Source of the DNA: Kitasatospora cineracea
GTDB lineage: Bacteria; Actinomycetota; Actinomycetes; Streptomycetales; Streptomycetaceae
Direction of reading: 5' to 3'
NCBI RefSeq assembly: GCF_003751605.1
Contig: NZ_RJVJ01000001.1
Coordinates: 4,836,001 to 4,900,000 of the forward strand
DNA length: 64,000 bases
In this document: positions 37,151 through 45,660 of the stretch, piece after piece
Layout of the letters: every line of letters starts with the position of its first letter
How positions within the stretch are numbered: the stretch's first letter is position 1
Translations under genes and position numbers: made by a program
Notes under the pieces: generated by a model
Databases searched by the model: none
What the model was told of the DNA's origin: nothing
The model's input: the letters and a program-made list of their open reading frames with translations, nothing else

Positions 37151-37237
37151 TCAGCGATGGCGTGTCGGCGCTGGGGTGTCAGCGACGTGGCGTCAGCGAC
37201 GTGGCGTCAGTGACGTGGCGTCAGCGCTGGGGCGTCA
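37151..37237. repeat. 14-bp tandem array carrying the GH16 stop codon
   Basis: TCA (TGA on the minus strand) recurs at 37235, 37221, 37207, 37193, 37179 and 37151, exactly 14 bp apart; the 37165 unit has TCG. The core unit is GTCAGCGACGTGGC. The true stop is the first unit. The period is not a multiple of 3, so all frames are closed. Confidence 0.85.
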
Positions 37238-38518
37238 GCCGAAGTACCACTTCTGCGCGCCGGTCCCGTTGCAGGTCCACAGCTGCAGGCGGGTGCCGTC
37301 GGCCGAGGAGCCGTTCGGGGAGTCCAGGCACTTGCCGGAGCCGGGGTTCTGCAGGTCGTTGCCGGAGCGGTGGACCCACTGCTGGGCGCTGGTGCCGTTG
37401 CAGGTGTAGAGCTGGATGGCCGCGCCGTCGTCGTGCGAGGCGGCGGCGACGTCCAGGCACTTGCCGAGGGCGCGGACGGTGCCGTCGGTGCCGACCGTCC
37501 ACTGCTGGGCGGCGTTGCCGGTGCAGTTGTGCAGCTGGATGGGGGTGCTGTCGGCGCTGGAGCCGCCCGCCACGTCCACGCACATGCCGCCGGGGCCGGT
37601 GATCTGCCCGGTGTAGCTGCCGCCGGTGCTGCCGCCCCAGGTGGTGGTGTGGACGTAGTCGACGGTCATGGTCTGCGGGTAGGTCGAGGAGCCGTCGGGG
37701 CTGCCGGGCCAGTCGCCGCCGACCGCGAGGTTGAGGATCACGAAGAACGGGTGGTCGAACACCCAGCGGTTGCCGCCCAGGTCGGCGGGGGTGCGGGTCT
37801 GGTAGGCGGTGCCGTCCACCGACCAGGTGATGGCGGTGGGGCTCCAGTCGACGGCGAAGGTGTGGAAGGCGTCGGCGAAGGACTGCCCGGCGGGCAGGCT
37901 GTACGGGGCGCCGATGCCGCCCGCACCGGAGTAGCCGGGGCCGTGGATGGTGCCGTGCACGGTGCCCGGTTCGCGGCCGATGTTCTCCATCACGTCGATC
38001 TCGCCGCTGTTCGGCCAGCCCGCGGTGCCGATGTCGTTGCCGAGCATCCAGAACGCGGGCCAGATGCCCTGCCCGCGCGGGATCTTGATCCGGGACTCGA
38101 AGTGCCCGTACGCCTGGGTGAAGGTGCGGGAGGTGTTCAGCCGGGCCGAGGTGTACTGGCAGGTGCCGTACCAACAGGACAGGCCCGGATCGGTGTTGCG
38201 CTTGGCGGTGATCACCAGGTGGCCCTGGCCGTCCAGCGCGGCGTTCGCCGCGCCCGCCGTGTAGTACTGCAGCTCGTGGTTGCCGTTGCCCGAACCGCCG
38301 GTCTCCAGCGTCCACTTGGCGGGGTCGACGGCCGAGCCGGCCGGGCCGTCGAAGTCGTCGCCCCAGCTGCCGGCGGCCACCGGCGCAGCGGCGAGCGGGG
38401 TGGCGGCGGCGGAGCCGGTGGGGGTGGAGCCGAACGGTGCGGCGGCCACCAGGGCGGTGGCGACGAGGAGCACGAATCCGCCGAGGGACCAACGGCGGGT
38501 GCGTGGGGCAGCAGCCAT
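37235..38518 (-). CDS. Secreted GH16 endo-beta-glucanase with ricin-type (CBM13) domain
   Basis: This 427-residue protein has a signal peptide (WSLGGFVLLVATALVAAAP). The GH16 catalytic domain carries GEIDVMENIG with the E173-D175-E178 triad and FHTFAVDWSPTAITW. A ricin-like beta-trefoil from about residue 300 holds three QxW repeats (QQW, QQW, QKW). Laminarinase-type cleavage of beta-1,3(1,4)-glucan is the likely activity. I use ATG 38518 because AAAGGA is properly spaced; ATG 38527 lies too close to it. A palindromic operator sits about 32 bp upstream. Confidence 0.9.
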   Translation of the reverse strand: MAAAPRTRRWSLGGFVLLVATALVAAAPFGSTPTGSAAATPLAAAPVAAGSWGDDFDGPAGSAVDPAKWTLETGGSGNGNHELQYYTAGAANAALDGQGHLVITAKRNTDPGLSCWYGTCQYTSARLNTSRTFTQAYGHFESRIKIPRGQGIWPAFWMLGNDIGTAGWPNSGEIDVMENIGREPGTVHGTIHGPGYSGAGGIGAPYSLPAGQSFADAFHTFAVDWSPTAITWSVDGTAYQTRTPADLGGNRWVFDHPFFVILNLAVGGDWPGSPDGSSTYPQTMTVDYVHTTTWGGSTGGSYTGQITGPGGMCVDVAGGSSADSTPIQLHNCTGNAAQQWTVGTDGTVRALGKCLDVAAASHDDGAAIQLYTCNGTSAQQWVHRSGNDLQNPGSGKCLDSPNGSSADGTRLQLWTCNGTGAQKWYFG

Positions 38519-38549
38519 GGGGGACATCCTTTGCTGTCCGGTTCTGTCT

Positions 38550-38561
38550 GAGAGCGCTCTC
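38550..38561. promoter_or_regulatory. LacI-type operator palindrome, proximal copy
   Basis: GAGAGCGCTCTC, inside TGAGAGCGCTCTCT, is a perfect palindrome with the central CG of LacI/CebR-family sites. It lies 32 bp upstream of the GH16 start codon. Confidence 0.7.
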
Positions 38562-38615
38562 TGCGGCGGGGCGCCTCCGCCGGTAGCCATGAATGGTACG
38601 GACCGGGAATCGGCA

Positions 38616-38626
38616 TGACAATGTCA
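38616..38626. promoter_or_regulatory. 11-bp inverted repeat in the GH16 upstream region
   Basis: TGACAATGTCA reads the same on both strands apart from the centre. On the minus strand it includes a -35-like TTGACA. No well-spaced -10 is clear. Confidence 0.35.
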
Positions 38627-38710
38627 AAGAACGGCCGATTTCTCGGACCTTTGGCTACAACTCCCCTTCAGAACTTGAAAGCTGATGTCGGAGCGGCTGT
38701 CGAGACCTGT

Positions 38711-38722
38711 GAGAGCGCTCTC
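38711..38722. promoter_or_regulatory. LacI-type operator palindrome, distal copy
   Basis: A second exact copy of GAGAGCGCTCTC within TGAGAGCGCTCTCT lies 161 bp from the proximal copy and 45 bp past the end of the esterase gene. The spacing would allow DNA looping. Confidence 0.65.
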
Positions 38723-38766
38723 TTTAAGGGTGGCTCGCTCAGAGCGGCACGCTGCCGGGCGGAGCG

Positions 38767-39627
38767 TCAATCGGCCTGCCCGCCACGGGGGGAGAGCTCG
38801 GCGGACAGGAACGCCACCGCGTCGGCGATCAGTCCCGAGGTGTCGGGGTACCCGCCGAAGCAGTGCCCGGCCCCCTCGACCGGCACCAGGACGGAGCGGG
38901 CGCCCGCCGCGAGCAGGCGCTCGTGCAGGGCCTCGGACTGGGACAGCGGCACCAGGTCGTCCTGCACGCCGTGCACCAGCAGGAACGGCGGCGCGGCGGG
39001 GGTGACGTGCGAGACGGGGCTGGCCCGGTTAGCCTCCGCGACGAGTTCGGACGAGCAGCCGCCCAGCAACTGGGTGACCGGGGAGTCCGGCCCGTGGTGG
39101 CCGAGGGCGGCCAGGTCGGTGGGCGGGTACCAGCAGACCGCGGCCGTGACCGCGTCGGTGGTCAGCGCCGCGAGCGCGGCCAGCGTTCCGCCCGCGGACT
39201 CGCCCCACACCCCGAGCCGGCCGGTGTCCAGGCCGAGCTCGCCGGCATACTCCTGCAGGTAGCGCAACGCGGCCGTCACGTCGTCGAGTTGGGCCGGGTA
39301 GTGGGCCTCACCGGAGAGCCGGTAGTCGACCGTGGCGACCGCGATGCCTGCCGCCACCAGCGCCTCGAACACCGAGCCGGGCCGCAGCGTGCTCGGCAGG
39401 TAGCGGCGGTCGCCCTCGCGGAACGCGCCGCCGTGCAGCCACACCGCCACCGGGAACGGCCCCTCCCCGGCCGGTACGCGCAGATCCAGCAGCAGCGGGC
39501 GGAAACCGGTGCGCAGCGCGTAGCTGACGCCGTGCCGGGCGAGGCCGCCGTACGGCGAGGGGACGGGGGCGACCGGAGGCAGCGAGAGATCCATGACGGC
39601 CCCGAGCGCCCGCCTCCCGCCGTTCAT
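38767..39627 (-). CDS. Alpha/beta-hydrolase, carboxylesterase (HSL-like) type
   Basis: This 286-residue protein has the oxyanion motif VWLHGGAF, the nucleophile motif GVWGESAGG and a late acid/His pair in GVQDDLVPLS and GAGHCFGG. It is a cytosolic esterase or acyl-hydrolase of unknown substrate. Start choice is uncertain: 39627 is the longest frame, while ATG 39594 (MDLSLPP) begins nearer the conserved part and neither has a strong ribosome site. It follows the amidohydrolase remnant by 19 bp. Confidence 0.82.
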   Translation of the reverse strand: MNGGRRALGAVMDLSLPPVAPVPSPYGGLARHGVSYALRTGFRPLLLDLRVPAGEGPFPVAVWLHGGAFREGDRRYLPSTLRPGSVFEALVAAGIAVATVDYRLSGEAHYPAQLDDVTAALRYLQEYAGELGLDTGRLGVWGESAGGTLAALAALTTDAVTAAVCWYPPTDLAALGHHGPDSPVTQLLGGCSSELVAEANRASPVSHVTPAAPPFLLVHGVQDDLVPLSQSEALHERLLAAGARSVLVPVEGAGHCFGGYPDTSGLIADAVAFLSAELSPRGGQAD

Positions 39628-39646
39628 TCCCGTCCGGCGGGGCGTC

Positions 39647-40258
39647 TCACGGGCCGAACAGCCGAGCCGCGTTGTCGTGGCAGACCGCGCGCAGCCGGGC
39701 GGGGCCGAGGTCGAGGCGTTCCAGGGCGCGGAGTTGGTGCAGGCGGGGGTAGGGGATGTCGGGGAAGTCGGTGCCCAGCAGGACGCGGTCGCTGCGGTCG
39801 GCGAGGCGGGGGAGCAGTTCGCGGGGGAAGGGCATGAAGTCCTCGGTGAAGTCGGTGAACGCCATGCTGGTGTCCAGGTGCACCCGCGGGTACCGGTCGG
39901 CCAGGTCGAGGAACTCGCGGTACACGGGCATGCCCAAGTGGGCGATCACCAGCAGCAGTTGCGGATGCCGGACCGGGACGCGGGCGATCGGCTCCGGCCC
40001 GGTGTGCCGGCCGGGGGCGGGCCCGGAGCCGCAGTGGATCACCACGGGCGTCCCGGCCTCCGCCGGCAGCCCCCGGACCTCGTCCAGCCGCCCGTCCGCC
40101 GAGTCGTAGCCGCCGACCTGCACGTGCGCCTTGAACACCCGCGCCCCGGCGTCCAGCGCCCCAGCCCGCCCCAGAACCGGCGCACCTCCGCCGCCTCCGC
40201 CGACCCTGCCTTCCGCGGCCGAACCCGCCAACGGGACGATCATGCCGCACCCTCGCAC
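39647..40258 (-). pseudogene. Amidohydrolase-family protein lacking its N-terminal metal-binding part
   Basis: From about residue 37 on, the protein matches the second half of an amidohydrolase/TIM-barrel protein: FKAHVQVGGYD, VVIHCGSGPAPG, LLLVIAHLGMPVYREFLDL and VLLGTDFPDIPYP with the metal-ligand Asp. The first HxH-containing strand and about 100 residues are absent. The start is a Gly-rich stretch (GRVGGGGGGAPV) unlike the family. The joint DALDAGARVFKAH is abrupt, so a deletion fused unrelated sequence to the core. It is probably inactive. Confidence 0.6.
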
Positions 40259-40359
40259 CCTCGCGCGCCGCCCGCACGCCGACGCCGGAACGGGACGGAA
40301 CGGACCCCGGGAAGGTAATCCGCTCGCTGCCGCCGCCTCCGGCTGGCAGGGTCGGAGCC

Positions 40360-40881
40360 ATGGGAGACATGGGGATCAAGGGGTTCGACCGGGCGCCGCT
40401 GACCGGACTCGACGCGGTGCGGGACGCGCACGGGGCACTGCTGGCGGGGCTGGCGGGCCGCCGGCTGACCGGGTCGGCGGTGGTGCGCTTCGCCGAGGAC
40501 GGGGAGTGGTACGCGGACTGCCCGGTGGTGCTGGAGTTCGACGGACGGCAGGTCGAACTGTGCCACTGGAAGCTGGACGAGCTCTCGATCGGCTGGGACA
40601 CGATCGACACCACGGCGCCCATCGAGGGCTGGGAGTGGAACGACCACACCCCCCGCTGGTCGCGCCACGACGAACTGCTCGACGACCTGACCGGCCGCGA
40701 ACTGCATGAGACCGCCCTGCTGGAGTGGCGGCCCGCCGACCGCGCGGACCTGGCGGCCGGCACGGTGGCGGTCGAGTTCGTCTTCACCGGCGGCACCCGG
40801 CTGCGGATCGTCAACGCACTCGACGAGAACCGGATCGAACGCGGCCCGGCCCACCCCTACTACCGCCGCCACCGCCTCTGA
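40360..40881 (+). CDS. Conserved hypothetical protein
   Basis: This 173-residue acidic protein is rich in Trp (ELCHWKLDELSIGWDTIDTT, GWEWNDHTPRWSRHDEL), with a closing VEFVFTGGTRLRIVNALDEN. Beta-rich character and lack of signal or membrane segments suggest a cytosolic protein. I do not recognise the family. ATG 40360 has a GGAG site. Confidence 0.75.
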   Translation: MGDMGIKGFDRAPLTGLDAVRDAHGALLAGLAGRRLTGSAVVRFAEDGEWYADCPVVLEFDGRQVELCHWKLDELSIGWDTIDTTAPIEGWEWNDHTPRWSRHDELLDDLTGRELHETALLEWRPADRADLAAGTVAVEFVFTGGTRLRIVNALDENRIERGPAHPYYRRHRL

Positions 40882-41045
40882 ACACCCCCGAGAGCCGGCC
40901 CACCGTGGCGGTCACCCGTCGAGGGGCCGCTCCCGGTGCGCGGTCCCGGGCCCGGTGGCCGTCCCGCATTGCGGCCCGTCCGGCCCGCGGAGACGCTGGA
41001 CGCAGCGGGCGGCGCGCCCGTCCGCGTGAGCCGAGGAGGCCACCG

Positions 41046-41348
41046 GTGAAGTTCATCCAGATCATCGAGTACCGGACCGGGCGGATCGACGCGTTCAACG
41101 AGCTGCTGGACGAATGGGTCGCCAAGAACGAGGGCCACCGCCTCGCGGTGCGCGCCCTGCAGACCAGGGACCGCGACGGCACCGACACCTACCTGAACAT
41201 CGTGGAGTTCCCCTCGTACGAGGTGGCGATGGAGAACTCGCGGCGCCCCGAGACCGCCGAGTTCGCGGCCCGCGCCGCCGAGTTGTGCGACGGCCCGCCC
41301 ACCTTCCGCAACCTGGACGTGATCGGCGACCGCACCCTGCTCGACTGA
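41046..41348 (+). CDS. Small ferredoxin-fold (ABM/dabb-like) protein
   Basis: This 100-residue protein begins VKFIQIIEYRTGRIDAFNEL and contains DTYLNIVEFPSYEVAMENSR, the pattern of dimeric alpha/beta barrel monooxygenase-like proteins. Activity is unproven; many are binding proteins. GTG 41046 has a strong GAGGAGG site. Confidence 0.75.
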   Translation: MKFIQIIEYRTGRIDAFNELLDEWVAKNEGHRLAVRALQTRDRDGTDTYLNIVEFPSYEVAMENSRRPETAEFAARAAELCDGPPTFRNLDVIGDRTLLD

Positions 41349-41472
41349 ACCCCCCGAACCCCCGCATCCCCGCTCGACGTTCGACCGGATCCCGCAAGCG
41401 GGGCTGGCCAACCGGGCCCCCGGCCGCACAGCATGGGTACCCGTCGGTACCGCCCGGTCCCAGGAGGCCACC

Positions 41473-43173
41473 TTGTCGCACGAGCCGCACGCCCCGCACC
41501 CGCCGCACGAGTCCGCCGCCCCCCTCCCGCCGCTCAGCTACTCCTCCGGTCCGGCCGCCGCCCCGCTGCTCGGCGACACCATCGGCGCGAACCTCGACCG
41601 CGCGGTGCGGGCCTTCCCGGAGCGGGAGGCGCTGGTCGAGTGCGTCACCGGCCGCCGCTGGACGTACGCCGAGTTCGCGGCCGACGTGGACGCGGTGGCG
41701 CTCGGGCTGCGCGCGCGGGGCGTCGGCACGGGCGACCGGGTGGGCATCTGGGCGCCCAACCGGGCCGAGTGGACGCTCACCCAGTACGCCACCGCCCGGC
41801 TCGGCGCGATCCTGGTGACGATCAACCCGGCGTACCGCGCGCACGAGTTGGCGTACGTGCTGGACCAGGCGGGCGTGCGGCTGCTGGTGGCGGCCGAGCG
41901 GTTCAGGACCTCCGACTACGCGGCGATGATCGCCGAGGTGCGCCCGCGCTGCCCGGAGCTGGCGGACGTGGTGCTGCTGGACGGCCCGGACTGGCCGGAG
42001 CTGCTGGCCGCCGGGCGGGCCCGCGGGCGGGACGGCGGGCGGGAGGAACTCACGGCGATCGAGCGGGAGTTGAGCGCGGACGATCCGATCAACATCCAGT
42101 ACACCTCGGGCACCACCGGCTTCCCGAAGGGCGCGACGCTCTCGCACCACAACATCCTGAACAACGGCTACTTCGTCGGCGAGCTGTGCAACTACACCGA
42201 GCAGGACCGGATCTGCCTCCCGGTGCCGTTCTACCACTGCTTCGGGATGGTGATGGGCAACCTCGCCGCCACCTCGCACGGCGCCTGCACGGTCATCCCG
42301 GCCCCGGTCTTCGACGCGGCCACCACGCTGGCCGCGGTGGCCGCCGAGCGGTGCACCTCGCTGTACGGGGTGCCGACCATGTTCATCGCCGAGCTCGCCG
42401 ACCCGGGCTTCGACGGGTACGACCTGTCCAGCCTGCGCACCGGCATCATGGCGGGCGCCCCGTGCCCGGCCGAGGTGATGAAGGGCGTGCGGGAGCGGAT
42501 GGGCATGACGGAGGTGTCGATCTGCTACGGCATGACGGAGACCTCCCCGGTCTCCACCCAGACCCGGGCCGACGACCCGGTCGAGCGCCGGGTCTCCACC
42601 GTCGGCCGGGTCGGGCCGCACCTGGAGGTCAAGGTGGTCGACCCGGAGACCGGCCGCACCCTCCCGCGCGGCGAGCCCGGCGAACTGTGCACCCGCGGCT
42701 ACTCGGTGATGCTCGGCTACTGGGCGGAGCCGGCCAGGACCGCCGAGGTGGTCGACGCCGCCCGCTGGATGCACACCGGCGACCTGGCGGTGATGGACGA
42801 GGAGGGGTACCTGTCGATCACCGGCCGGATCAAGGACATGGTGATCCGCGGCGGCGAGAACGTGTACCCGCGCGAGATCGAGGAGTTCCTGTACACCCAC
42901 CCGGACGTGCTCGACGTCCAGGTGATCGGGGTGCCCGACACCAGGTACGGCGAGGAGCTGATGGCCTGGGTGCGGATGCGCGAGGGCGCGCCGCCGCTCA
43001 CGGCCGAGGCGGTGCGCGCATTCTGCACCGGACGGCTGGCCCACTTCAAGATCCCGCGCTACGTGCACGTGGTCGAGGAGTTCCCGATGACGGTCACCGG
43101 CAAGGTCCGCAAGGTCGAGATGCGCGAGCTGGCGGTGGCCGTCCTGGCGGGGGAGGGCGCCCCCGTCCGCTGA
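41473..43173 (+). CDS. AMP-forming acyl-CoA synthetase
   Basis: This 566-residue ANL-family ligase has the phosphate loop YTSGTTGFPKGA, the A5 motif CYGMTETSPVSTQT and the A7-A8 hinge MHTGDLAVMDEEGYL/GRIKDMVIRGGENVYP. The C-terminal lysine region is MTVTGKVRKVEM. It activates a fatty or aryl acid to acyl-CoA via acyl-AMP. The start is TTG 41473, supported by an AGGAGG site eight bases away; there is no nearby ATG in frame. A 12-bp stem hairpin follows. Confidence 0.92.
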   Translation: MSHEPHAPHPPHESAAPLPPLSYSSGPAAAPLLGDTIGANLDRAVRAFPEREALVECVTGRRWTYAEFAADVDAVALGLRARGVGTGDRVGIWAPNRAEWTLTQYATARLGAILVTINPAYRAHELAYVLDQAGVRLLVAAERFRTSDYAAMIAEVRPRCPELADVVLLDGPDWPELLAAGRARGRDGGREELTAIERELSADDPINIQYTSGTTGFPKGATLSHHNILNNGYFVGELCNYTEQDRICLPVPFYHCFGMVMGNLAATSHGACTVIPAPVFDAATTLAAVAAERCTSLYGVPTMFIAELADPGFDGYDLSSLRTGIMAGAPCPAEVMKGVRERMGMTEVSICYGMTETSPVSTQTRADDPVERRVSTVGRVGPHLEVKVVDPETGRTLPRGEPGELCTRGYSVMLGYWAEPARTAEVVDAARWMHTGDLAVMDEEGYLSITGRIKDMVIRGGENVYPREIEEFLYTHPDVLDVQVIGVPDTRYGEELMAWVRMREGAPPLTAEAVRAFCTGRLAHFKIPRYVHVVEEFPMTVTGKVRKVEMRELAVAVLAGEGAPVR

Positions 43174-43203
43174 CGCGCGTCGACCCGCGCTGACCAGCGG
43201 GTT

Positions 43204-43241
43204 CCCGGAGGCCGGATCCCGCCAGGGGCCCGGCCTCCGGG
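43204..43241 (+). terminator. Hairpin terminator after the acyl-CoA synthetase gene
   Basis: Perfect 12-bp arms (43204-43215, 43230-43241) with a 14-base loop, 30 bp after the stop. Confidence 0.75.
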
Positions 43242-43272
43242 CACCCCGGCGCGGACCGGCCTCGTCGCAGGT

Positions 43273-43302
43273 CTTGACGCCCACTTTTCTCATACGTTAA
43301 AT
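43273..43302 (+). promoter_or_regulatory. Housekeeping-type promoter for the beta-helix protein gene
   Basis: TTGACG (43273-43278), an 18-base spacer and TTAAAT (43297-43302) lie in an unusually AT-rich patch about 100 bp upstream of ATG 43405. Confidence 0.5.
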
Positions 43303-43404
43303 CTCGGCGTGAAGTAAGCGGACGCGGTCTGCGGCTGACGCCGAGTCAGTGTGCCCGGACCCGCCGCCGTCCCCCCGGATCCCACCAGACGGGTGTGCAC
43401 CCCC

Positions 43405-45243
43405 ATGAACCGAGCTCCCCGGTCCCGCAGGTACGGCCTCGCGGCAGCCGCCGCGACCGCCCTCGTCGCGGCCCTCGTCGCCCCCACCACCCAGGCCGCC
43501 GCGGCCCCCGTGCCGCCCGGCGGCGGCAGCCTCGGCGAGAACGTGATCGTCCTCGACCCGGGCATGCCCAAGGCCCAGGTCCAGGACCGCCTGAACGCCC
43601 TCGCCCAGGCCCAGGCCGGCAACGAGTTCGGCCCCCAGCGCTACGCGATCCTGTTCAAGCCCGGCACCTACGGCACCACCGCCGACCCGCTGGTCTTCCC
43701 GGTCGGCTTCTACGAGAGCGTGGCCGGCCTCGGCCGCAACCCCGGCGACGTGGTGATCAACGGCTCCGTCAACGTGTACAACCAGTGCGTCGGCGGCGAC
43801 CAGGCGCAGTGCTACGCCACCACCAACTTCTGGCGCTCGCTCAGCAACCTGACGGTCAACGTCGCGGGCCAGAGCGGCTGTTACGGCAACACCGACTTCT
43901 GGGCGGTCTCCCAGGCCGCGCCGCTGCGCCGGGTCCAGATGAACGGCAACGTGACGCTGATGGACTACTGCACCGGCTCGCCCTCCTGGGCCAGCGGCGG
44001 CTTCATCGCCGACTCCAAGTTCACCGGCGCCACCGTGGTCAACGGCTCCCAGCAGCAGTTCTTCACCCGCAACAGCAACCTGGACGGCTGGAGCAACGGC
44101 GTCTGGAGCCAGGTGTTCTGCGGCACCGAGGGCGCCCCCGCCCAGTCCTTCTCCACCGACCCGGCCGCCTCCCCGTACACCACCCTCGACACCTGCCCGG
44201 TCACCCGCGAAGCCCCCTACCTGTACCTGGACGAGGCCGGAAAGTACCGGGTGTTCGTGCCCGCCGCGCAGCGCGACTCCCGCGGCACCACCTGGGAGGA
44301 CGGAGGCACCCCGGGCCGCTCGCTCCCCCTGGACGACTTCTACGTGGTCCGCCCCGGCGCCGACGTCAAGCAGATCAACGCCGCCCTCAGGGCCGGCCGC
44401 AACCTGCTGCTCACCCCCGGCGTCCACCGGCTGCCCGACGCGATCAAGGTCACCCGGCCCGGCACCCAGGTCGTCGGCCTCGGCTTCGCCACCCTCGTCC
44501 CGACCGACGGCAACGCCGCGATCAAGATCGACGACGTGGACGGCGTCAACGTCTCCGGCCTGATCGTCGACGCCGGCGAGAAGAAGTCGAAGGTGCTGGT
44601 GCAGGTCGGCAACCGGGGGAGCAACGACTCGCACCGCAGCGACCCGATCGCGCTGTCCGACGTGTTCTTCCGGGTCGGCGGCGCGCTGAACGGCGCGGCC
44701 GAGACGGCGCTCGAGGTCAACAGCGACGACACCCTGATCGACGACGCCTGGATCTGGCGCGCCGACCACGGCACCGGCGGCGGCACCTGGACCAGCGCCC
44801 GCAGCGACACCGGACTGGTCGTCAACGGTGACCGGGTCACCGCCACCGGCCTTGCCGTCGAGCACTTCCAGAAGACCGAGGTGCAGTGGAACGGCGAGCA
44901 CGGCCAAGTGGTGTTCTTCCAGAACGAGAACCCCTACGACGTGCCGAACCAGGCCGCGTGGATGGCGAGCAAGCAGCAGAAGGGCTACCCGGCGTTCGCC
45001 GTCGGCCCGAAGGTGAAGACCTTCGAGGGCTGGGGCATGGGCAGCTACTCCTACTTCAACCAGGGCGTCGACATCCGCAACGCGATGGCCTTCCAGGCCC
45101 CCGTCACCCCCGGCGTCAAGCTGCACGACCTGCTGACCGTCTTCCTCAACGGCTCCGGCGGCATCGACTCGGTGATCAACGGCACCGGCCGCACCGTCGA
45201 CCCCGCCTTCGGCGGCCCCAGCAACGTCGTCTCCTACCCGTGA
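43405..45243 (+). CDS. Secreted right-handed beta-helix protein, GH55-like (often labelled 'adenylyl cyclase')
   Basis: This 612-residue protein has a signal peptide (YGLAAAAATALVAALVAP). Two beta-helix halves follow: RYAILFKPGTYGT, NFWRSLSNLTVNV and DYCTGSPSWASGGFIADSKF in the first; INAALRAGRNLLLTPGVHRL and LEVNSDDTLIDDAWIWRADH in the second. The layout and motifs are those of streptomycete exo-beta-1,3-glucanases of GH55. The common database label adenylyl cyclase has no support in the sequence. ATG 43405 is the first codon of the signal peptide. It fits with the GH64 and GH16 genes as beta-1,3-glucan enzymes. Confidence 0.75.
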   Translation: MNRAPRSRRYGLAAAAATALVAALVAPTTQAAAAPVPPGGGSLGENVIVLDPGMPKAQVQDRLNALAQAQAGNEFGPQRYAILFKPGTYGTTADPLVFPVGFYESVAGLGRNPGDVVINGSVNVYNQCVGGDQAQCYATTNFWRSLSNLTVNVAGQSGCYGNTDFWAVSQAAPLRRVQMNGNVTLMDYCTGSPSWASGGFIADSKFTGATVVNGSQQQFFTRNSNLDGWSNGVWSQVFCGTEGAPAQSFSTDPAASPYTTLDTCPVTREAPYLYLDEAGKYRVFVPAAQRDSRGTTWEDGGTPGRSLPLDDFYVVRPGADVKQINAALRAGRNLLLTPGVHRLPDAIKVTRPGTQVVGLGFATLVPTDGNAAIKIDDVDGVNVSGLIVDAGEKKSKVLVQVGNRGSNDSHRSDPIALSDVFFRVGGALNGAAETALEVNSDDTLIDDAWIWRADHGTGGGTWTSARSDTGLVVNGDRVTATGLAVEHFQKTEVQWNGEHGQVVFFQNENPYDVPNQAAWMASKQQKGYPAFAVGPKVKTFEGWGMGSYSYFNQGVDIRNAMAFQAPVTPGVKLHDLLTVFLNGSGGIDSVINGTGRTVDPAFGGPSNVVSYP

Positions 45244-45276
45244 CGACCGCCCGCTGACCGACCGAACCCCCCGACA

Positions 45277-45316
45277 CGGCCCGCCGCGCACTCCGGCCCG
45301 AGCGCGCGGCGGGCCG
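45277..45316 (+). terminator. Hairpin terminator after the beta-helix gene
   Basis: Perfect 13-bp arms (45277-45289, 45304-45316) with a 14-base loop, 33 bp after the stop. Confidence 0.75.
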
Positions 45317-45529
45317 CACCACGCACCGGCCCCCGAGCCGAACTCCGGGGTCTGTAGCGGCAGTTCACCCCCTGACATCCCCCATCCGTGGCGGGGTCCC
45401 CCATGACCGAGCTCGGCCTCCGCCGCCGCCTCCGGCGCCGAGGGCGGCCCGTTCGGCCCCGGCGCGGCCACCCTCGCGGTGGACCGGGTCCGGGTCGAAC
45501 AGCGGGCCTGACGGGCCGTCCGACCGGAT

Positions 45530-45564
45530 GACGGCATTCTCAGGAAACATTCAGGAATGCCGTC
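45530..45564. promoter_or_regulatory. 10-bp-arm inverted repeat upstream of the secreted-protein gene
   Basis: GACGGCATTC (45530-45539) and GAATGCCGTC (45555-45564) are exact complements around a 15-base AT-rich loop. It could be a dimeric regulator site or an RNA hairpin. Confidence 0.5.
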
Positions 45565-45613
45565 GTTCGGCCCAATAACCGGATCGACTGCCTGACGGGT
45601 GGTCACCTGGAGG

Positions 45614-45631
45614 CGCCTTCGCAGGAAGGCG
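45614..45631 (+). promoter_or_regulatory. 5'-leader hairpin ahead of the TTG start
   Basis: CGCCTTC and GAAGGCG close on the tetraloop GCAG; the helix ends 29 bases before the TTG start, just upstream of the ribosome site. It could affect mRNA stability or translation. Confidence 0.4.
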
Positions 45632-45660
45632 ACCGAAACCCCGTCAGAGGAGCACCCGTC

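Larger units (their letters stand above)
45244..45660. other. 417-bp intergenic region with terminator and two leader hairpins
   Basis: It holds the terminator at 45277-45316, then a GC-rich stretch with no gene I can support. The inverted repeats at 45530-45564 and 45614-45631 lie just ahead of the next secreted-protein gene. Confidence 0.6.
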
